A stretch of DNA of 64,000 nucleotides, taken from assembly GCA_034509495.1 (NCBI GenBank), contig CM067518.1, positions 6,889,695 to 6,953,694 of the forward strand, in the 5' to 3' direction. The translations under genes were made by a program, and so were the position numbers. The stretch is from Acestrorhynchus altus. Lineage: Eukaryota; Chordata; Actinopteri; Characiformes; Acestrorhynchidae. Below the pieces are notes generated by a model. It saw nothing but the letters and a program-made list of their open reading frames with translations. It ran no database searches and was not told the origin of the DNA. Positions 57,098 through 64,000 of this stretch are shown here, piece by piece (position 1 is the first letter of the stretch; the number at the start of each line of letters is the position of its first letter).

Positions 57098-58469
57098 GTC
57101 ATTTGTAATTTTATACTAAATGAGAAGCTAATCAATATTATTATTGATTCTACATTGAAATTATGGCTGATCATTATGACTGATTTGTAGCTTTCAATTT
57201 TTGGCTTGGTCAGCAGTTCAGGGAAAAATTCCCATCTTTTAGATTTTACAGCTCACCCCTTGATGCTTTCTGCAAAAATGCTCTCTCTGGGTGGGTACAC
57301 AGCACTCTCACCCCACATCACACCCACTACAATGCAGGTCGGCACTGGCATCTGCCATTGTGATGGAGCTGGGGACCCAGTGCTTTCCTCCAAGCGTGTT
57401 GGCTGCCCAGCAAGGATGCAGTTGTGAATTATACAGTTTTACTGCTGTTGCAATGTTTTAACACTGGTTTTTCACATGATACACAGATATTTGTAGTTTA
57501 TTTTCAAATGCAAGACAAACAGAAATGGCTTTAGCCAAATCAGATTCAAACTCAGCCAGAGTTACTATAAGATTTCTTAAACTAATGAGCTTCTTGGAGA
57601 GGCAGAATAAAGACTTTTAAGACCAGCAACCAGATACACACTGGGCATTTCACTTAGCCCAGTGCAGAACACAGCAGAACTTAAAAAGATCACTAACAGC
57701 ACAAAAGGCAAGTGGTTAGCTTGTCTGTGGTGGGAACACATCGAGCCGGGCCACACGTCTGAAGTGACATCAGTCTGTATGTGTCTGATGTGGAAAATGA
57801 TCTAAATCGATACTACATTGAAAGTGAGAAAGTTGTACTTTTTAACATCTAAAAAAAATATAGTTGTGTTATTGAAGAGTACCGGTGCCGAACTCAAATG
57901 CAAAATACAAATTGGTTCACAAGTGAACGGTGTCCAACCCGTGTTCTCAGTTAGCAGCGTGCCAAACCAGGAGTAGCAATGATCGAGATGCTATTCTTCT
58001 TATTAAAAGTCAGTTCACCATCATAAGGATTTTGCACCTGTTTTGCCTGCAATGTTTACAAATATTAATTACATTTCTGAACAGTCTGTAAATTACGTGC
58101 CATATGGTATAAGGCAGGATTTTTGCTCACTATGTCTGACATTTACAATGGCGTGAGAATATTTACGAACTGTTATAAAGCAGTCCTGTTGGCCTTCTGT
58201 AAGCTCAAATTAAACATGGTGAGACAGAGACAGTGACCTATTGAATGTTTTTGGCCCACCATTACCAAACATGTGCATCGTACAGAGAGAGGTATGGTGC
58301 CTCCCATGGTAAGGCAAGTTATGTGCTTTACATAAATAGAGATATTATAAAAATAAAAAAAAAAGACATTAAATCAATAAAAGCAAAAAAGCATTTAGAA
58401 ATTATTGAAATAAAATGTGACAATCATTTGAGAGCAATCAAACCTACATGTTTAAAAGAAGTATAAATA

Positions 58470-59000
58470 AACATAATAAATAGTTAACTGTGTTCAAGCT
58501 GAGCTAAAAGCCTGATCAAACAGGAACATTTTCAGCCGTGATTTAAAAGTGTCCGGTGTTGGGGCTCTTCTAATGATCTGTCAACTGCAGCATAGTAGCG
58601 AAAGGCTGCTTCTCCATGTTTAGCCCCATGTTTAGTCTTTATTTTAGGCAGGACTAATTGACTCGTTCCTAATGATCTGAGACTTCTGCTCTGCTTATAT
58701 TGCTGCATCATATCAAGTGGATATGCTGGTCCTAAGCCACCGAGACATTTATAGACCAGTATCAGTACCTTAGAATCTGTTCTGTAACAGACTGGTACCC
58801 AGTGTGGGTGTGATATGTTCCCTTCTTCCTGGTGAGAACCCTGGTAGCTGAATTCTGATTCAGCTGAAGCTCTTATGTATATTTAATAATGTCTTAAAAA
58901 GGTAGATGGAAAATTCTCATACGCGAGGAGGAACATGACCGAGCAGTGCTTTCATGATAATCCATTCGCCTAAACATTCTAGGGTCATTAAGGCTGACAT
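58470..59000 (-). repeat. Dispersed teleost repeat, class uncertain
   Basis: Phrases such as GCATAGTAGCGAAAGGCTGC, CTTCTCCATGTTTAG, GAGACATTTATAGACCAGTA and ACAGACTGGTACCCAGTGTG match a repeat I recall as common in fish genomes. Probably a retroelement part; no ORF readable. Confidence 0.5.
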
Positions 59001-60244
59001 GTTTATATATTTCCTGACCTTATTTATATAATTCGTCTTAGAGGCACTCTATATATTTAAGAAAATCCCCCCCAGCACTTGGAGATTATATAGTTGGTGA
59101 GCCCTTATTAGAGCTTCCCAACCTGACTCATATAGAGTCTTTGCAGAGGGCTCACAGTTATGTCCTGTCAGCTGCTGTGTCCCAAGTGGTGCCTAGAGGT
59201 ATCTCTCCCCAGGGGTGGGTGTGTGTATGTGTGTGTTAGTATCCACATCAGTCATCAGGTTAACATCAGGTTATAAACTAGAGAACTGCTTAGAGTACAG
59301 GGATGCAGAGCTGTCTGCACTGAGTGTGGCTGTTTTCTGTAATCATTTTTCAGTTGTTAAGCCACGAATTATGAACATTTGTGGAGGAGGTGGCAGTGCA
59401 AATCCAGCAGCCACTCCAATCTCAATCATGTTTGCCGAAATTTCTTTTCCATTGTGAATCAGTGATAAATTTCACAGCTGTCCTGCAGTGAAATCACAGT
59501 ACTCCAGCTCCACCATAAAACGAAGCTTGTCTGATAAAGGCTTTGTAGTATGTAAATATTGGTGGTTTTGAGGACACATTCAGATTATCATTCATAAAAC
59601 GCTGTGATGCAGTGTTTTGTTGTCAGTCTTTTTTATTGATTGGACTTATTAAAACTCGAATGACATGTTTTGTAATGAAAATAATACATGACTAGATCCT
59701 TGATGTAGGCAGTAGTGACAACTTGACTGACACATTACTACTGAGTTATACATCATAACTGAATTCATCATAACAGATAAACTGTCATATCTTGTATTCA
59801 TTACATGTAAAGTGAAACATGTCAAGCCTGTTTTGGACGAGCCTGTTATGACTGTGTGCAAGTATGGCTTATAGTTCACGAAAATACAGAAACCGAGAAT
59901 CTTTGAGTTATTAAAAATTGATTAGTGTGTATTTAAGTAATGGAGTAATGAGGCTGGAGTTTAAAGGGTTAAGGTTGCTGAGGGTTTTGTGATTTAAAGC
60001 TTGTAAGTACCCAGTGACTGGAGCTGCTCTTCTCTGAGCCTGTGGCCCCAGGCGCCGTGCTTAGAGATTACATAAAGAGATTATGGAGAGACTCAGTAGG
60101 GAGCACGCAAGAAGAGTGGGGCTGCAGTTGTTTTGGATATGTAGGGTCACTTCTTGCTGCTGGCTTTGTGTCACTCTTCTGTCTATAGGCATTTCTACTT
60201 CTTAACAAGCCAAGCAATGGAAGAACCGACTGTGTATACAATGT

Positions 60245-60900
60245 AAGGTGTTATTCAAAAGTGTGGAAACGCTTACAAATAGACATTTCTTTGCAATGAC
60301 GCACCAATTATTTTTAAAAGTCCCACAATTAGATAAAGAAAAACCAAATCAAACCAAAAATATTACACTTGGTAATTAATTATTGAGGGAAATGATCCAG
60401 TATCACATATCTGTGAGTGGCAAAAGCATCTGAACATTACTTAATTTTCTGTTGTGATCTCCCATGAACTCCTTCCGCTACATTTACGTTTGATTGCAGT
60501 CAGGACACAGCCTTGGTCATTCTAAAACATTAACCTGTCTGAGGAAATACAACTTCTTGGTTTGTTCTTGGGTTGGTGTCTTGCCGCATAACCTATGTTC
60601 CATTGAGATTCAGCTCAAGGACAATGTCGTGACCTTTTCTTTAGAGTTTTCTGGAATAACAATACAGGCCCAAACGATCATTCTACCACCACCACGTTTC
60701 ACAGACGGGCTTGTGTTTTTCTTTCCACAAACACTTCTCATCTGTCTACAAAACATTGTTCCAATAGCTTCCTGGCTTGTCCATGTGACCGAATGCAAAT
60801 TGCAAATGCACAACAATCACCTTTTTGGGGAACTGCAGCTTTAACCAGTGTGAGAAAGGCCTTTAGTAAACACCTGACTAATTTAACCTACATCTTTTGT
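60245..60900 (-). mobile_element. Degenerate Tc1-like transposon, minus strand
   Basis: Minus-strand relic reads NTSPSVKRGGGRMIVWACIV and PENSKEKVTTLSL (60,720-60,612), a Tc1 transposase HGGGS-region remnant; an AAAAGTGTGGAAACGCTTAC-type end lies at 60,256. Confidence 0.65.
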
Positions 60901-61629
60901 CTATTTTCAGTTCTTAATAAACAATTCATTGTCTGTTTAGGAATATAAAATCAGATTACACTTATCTTATGTTTTAGAATCTTCACACTGAACTTACTGT
61001 CAGTTTTCTGAAGAATCCGTGATGATTATCAAGCCAACTTGAACTTAAATTAGAAGTGTGTTATCAGCTTTCTTCAGGTTTCCAAGTAAGTGTCTCAAAA
61101 ATAATCTGTGGTTTATCTTCGCTGGAGGTGCACAGTATAGAGATTACGCTGAGAAGTGCTTTTCCTTCTTAAAATGAGAATATCAAAACATGTTCATTCA
61201 GAAATGTAGTGCTTGGCTACTCCAGTTTTCTGAATTATGCAATTAATGGGACAGATGGACAGAAGTCTCACTTCACTTTTTCCTCCTGCTGTAACCTAAC
61301 TTTGCCACTGGGAGGAGACAGTCATACAAGTTACTGGATGTGTTGTGTGGCCATGCTGGTAGTTACTGTGTTTGCTTTGAAGGAGTGATTGTGCTGCAGC
61401 TGTTCTCTGTCAAAATAAATAGAAATGAAACAGACCAGCACATGTGTTCCTGGAATAATTCTTGAACGATCTACTTATTCAGTGATTATTAATTGAAAGA
61501 CTTATTCGTTTTTTTTTATTAATTTGAATTATTAATTACAATATAGCAGAAACTGTGAAGATCTCCTAGACTTTTGTGTCTAGGTCATATTCTGATTTCC
61601 CTCTATTTAAATTACCCAATGCACAAATA

Positions 61630-61633
<4 letters not shown>

Positions 61634-61673
<40 letters not shown>

Positions 61674-61684
61674 CAGACACACAC
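61634..61684. repeat. (CA)n microsatellite
   Basis: Nearly pure CA run. Confidence 0.95.
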
Positions 61685-62308
61685 GCAACACCCCATTGAA
61701 TCACTGTGTCAGTCATGGCTATAGGCAGGAAACAGCCGCTGCTATTTCACAATCCCCAGCCTGGCTGTAGAATTGCATACTGGTCGGAAAAGGGTTCATT
61801 TACATTTAGCTTGAAAATGCACTTCTGACTACTTCACCGATACAGTCCTAGATTGTGGGGTATTCTTTCAATTGTGGCTGGCAAAGTTGCAAGTCGTGGT
61901 GTTAAGCATGCTTTCTGAGCTTATCATTGTACAGTTAACAAGCATTGTTTATTAGGAACATCTGTACAACTTAACGTTCATGAAACCTATTCAGCCAATA
62001 AAATCACGCAGATACAGACCAGCCGCTTCTGTGTTCATGTGAGTCATCAGAACGGGGGAAAATTGGGTCTGAGTGATTTTGAGTGTGACATTATTGTTGG
62101 TGTCAGAGGAGGATTGCAACAGTCTGAATTTACATGATACAGTAACCGTCTCAGAGATGATCATGGTTTCATGGGATGACAGAATACGGTATTTCACAAT
62201 TCTATTTATATGCTACAATGACCAGTAAAGCAGAAACATAAATAGTTATGAATAGTTTGAACAAATAGCACATATTGAGCTCATGTGAAGCACTATACAT
62301 GTACACTT

Positions 62309-62309
62309 G

Positions 62310-62366
<57 letters not shown>

Positions 62367-62398
62367 TGCACATGCATGCATGCATGCGTGTGTGTGTG
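62309..62398. repeat. (TG)n microsatellite with GCATGCATGCATGCG tract
   Basis: TG run to about 62,362, then CGCGTGCACATGCATGCATG, alternating purine-pyrimidine throughout. Confidence 0.95.
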
Positions 62399-62564
62399 GG
62401 TGTGGATACACAGGTGGGGCCAGTTTGAGCATGCTCATAGTACCAGAGGCAATCATCTCCTCCACAGCCACCCAACATGACCAGACAGCGCTTGGAGAGA
62501 GGGTGTGGGTAGCCATGGCATCCTGCTCTGCCCAACACAGACTTATGTAGACGAGAGGAATAGA

Positions 62565-62566
<2 letters not shown>

Positions 62567-62631
<65 letters not shown>

Positions 62632-62644
62632 AGAGAGAGAGAGA
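62567..62644. repeat. (TG)n then (GA)n microsatellite
   Basis: About 60 bases of TG followed by a short GA run. Confidence 0.95.
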
Positions 62645-62694
62645 TAGACAGCGTGTGAGTGAGCGAGCTGGAGGGTATATCTATCTGTTTCTTT

Positions 62695-62945
62695 TTTACG
62701 AGTTGATTCCATCGAATGTGATTGGTTCTAATGACCACCTTGTTTGTTTGCAGATGTCTCTCTGCCTGTGATTGGTCCTAATGACTGCCTTGTTTGTTCT
62801 GAGACCTCCCATATCCTGTTCACCCCCTTATTTGTTATTTGACTCATCCTGCCCGTGACTGGCCATTGCATATTCTTCTGAGCTTTCCCTTGAATGTAAC
62901 TGACTCACAGTGATGCTTGTTCTGAGATCTCCCCATCAGTCAAGC
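62695..62945. repeat. Degenerate minisatellite, unit about 60-65 bp
   Basis: Four diverged units: GTGATTGGT(T/C)CTAATGAC, then GCCTTGTTTGTTCTGAGA, then TCTCCC or similar. The first two units are closest (62,718 and 62,768). Confidence 0.8.
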
Positions 62946-63017
62946 AACTGCAGTTGGTGTTCTTCATTGCTTTCTTGTGAGATCTTCATCTGTGAGATTT
63001 ATCTTTTATGATGAATT

Positions 63018-63085
63018 AGGGCGGCCACTATTGATTAATCTATCACCTATTTTATTGATTAGTCAGCTGATCTTAATGACTAATT
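63018..63085. mobile_element. Fragment of a short DNA element
   Basis: AGGGCGGCCACTATTGATTA followed by ATTTTATTGATTAGTCAGCT resembles the end of a widespread vertebrate hAT-like element. Short piece only. Confidence 0.4.
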
Positions 63086-64000
63086 CTCTCCGAGCGCAGA
63101 ATTGCCCACAGCTAAATGTAAAAACAAAGATGCAGAGAGTTGAGATTCAATTGGAATCCTGACATACATGAAAGAGGGCAAAAATGACATACCCTCTCAC
63201 ATTCTCCACAACTGCTACATCACACTGCTCCTGTGGTCTGCCCTCAAAACCGCGCACAATATTCAACCCACCGAACACAGCTGAGAGATGACTGAAGCTG
63301 GAAAACGAACAACCTCGTACGTGCAGAATTTACGGGAATTAAGGGAAACCGTTTTTATTTGAAATGAATGTTTCAGAAAACAAAAAGTACATTCCTAAAA
63401 AAGCAGCAGCCCCGGTCCTAGTCTCCACCTCGTTTGTAGTGAGATGTTCATGTGACTATGACTAAACTGACTTGATTTTTGTGAAACGTTTAAAGACGTC
63501 ATTGTGTTTGTAAGTAGGTGAATTTCTCCTATTAGACATGTTTCCAAGGAGGTACCTTCCTTTAAACTTGCTACATCTCTGTTCATTATCTGTCTTCATT
63601 ATCTCCTGAAGCCTGAGGCGTTCTACAACACAGGTACATCAGTAAACGTGAAATTCAGGGATTGCATTGTTCACACTAACGTATGTTTTGTGGCTTACAC
63701 ACTTCAAACATTTGATAGATACCAGTTGGTGCATCAGAAATGCTAGAGTGCAGATCTTAAACAGGTCCTGGCACTCACTGAACATGACCAGCCCACACTG
63801 TTTTGTCTGAGCGTTACAGTTTTTGGCAGTGAATCTCTTGGAGACACAGATGGATGTTGGTGTTATTTGAATTAGCTGAGTCTTCACAGGCTTTGTAAGT
63901 TACAGTTAAGACTAGCATTGACAGAGTCTTGATAAAAGTGGTGGCCTGGTTGCTGTTGGATTGCCAGGTTTTGAATGAAGCAGTGAAAATGGATAAATAA

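Larger units (their letters stand above)
55016..64000. other. plekhg5: plekhg5 intron continuing to the right edge
   Basis: No further exon recognised on either strand. Contains a SINE (56.7-57.1 kb), a dispersed repeat (58.5-59.0 kb), a Tc1 relic (60.2-60.9 kb), CA/TG microsatellites (55.2, 61.6, 62.3, 62.6 kb) and a minisatellite (62.7-62.95 kb). The rest is unique AT-rich sequence. Confidence 0.5.

Noticed and set aside
62202..62738. 178-codon minus-strand ORF
   Set aside because: Produced by two long TG/CA microsatellites read as Thr-His repeats; no coding evidence.
1..64000. CRISPR-like spaced repeats, phage or bacterial gene clusters
   Set aside because: No regularly spaced direct repeats with unique spacers and no bacterial-type gene density; the DNA is vertebrate nuclear.

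Overview
The window is vertebrate nuclear DNA. Short exons sit in long AT-rich introns with GT/AG junctions, dense microsatellites, Tc1-like transposons of several families, L2-like and Tx1/L1-like LINE fragments and tRNA-derived SINEs. This mix points to a teleost fish, and the abundance of Tc1 copies suggests an ostariophysan (catfish or characin type). Species is not determinable from the sequence alone. Most long ORFs here are chance or transposon-derived; the real coding signal is in exons mostly under 200 bp, which I assembled by splice phase.

Three host genes are visible. (1) Minus strand, about 2.1-5.8 kb: the first three coding exons of an srGAP/ARHGAP4-type Rho GTPase-activating protein (F-BAR N-terminus); the rest lies beyond the left edge. 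(2) Minus strand, 12,986-22,882, with a probable non-coding first exon in a CpG-rich promoter at about 25.5-25.85 kb: caspase-9 (casp9), nine coding exons with CARD, large subunit (SHG and QACGG catalytic motifs), linker and small subunit. One junction (exon 3 to 4) does not keep frame as I read it. (3) Plus strand, about 28 kb to beyond the right edge: the 5' part of plekhg5 (RhoA guanine-nucleotide exchange factor), recognised from the cysteine-containing exon at 54,942-55,015 and from a phase-compatible alternative first coding exon at 43,518-43,641. Most of the right half of the window would be its 5' introns.

Layout: 1-1,293 is a giant near-perfect palindrome; 2.1-5.8 kb F-BAR RhoGAP exons; 5.8-12.9 kb intergenic, filled with a piggyBac-like MITE, an L2-like LINE, a Tc1 copy with a nested insertion, and a Tx1/L1-like LINE; 13.0-25.8 kb casp9 with Tc1 copies in intron 8 and in the 5' region; 26.5-27.2 kb a Tc1 relic; 28-64 kb plekhg5 5' region with LINE, SINE, MITE and Tc1 relics. 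The two recognised complete functions are unrelated biochemically (apoptosis initiation; Rho GTPase signalling), though the first and third genes act on opposite sides of the Rho GTPase cycle.

I found no prokaryote-like system, CRISPR array or operon. The most unusual structures are the 1.29-kb palindrome, a perfect 38-bp hairpin with a 4-nt loop at 54,163-54,242, a pair of diverged promoter-like modules 26 kb apart in plekhg5, and the alternative plekhg5 N-terminus.
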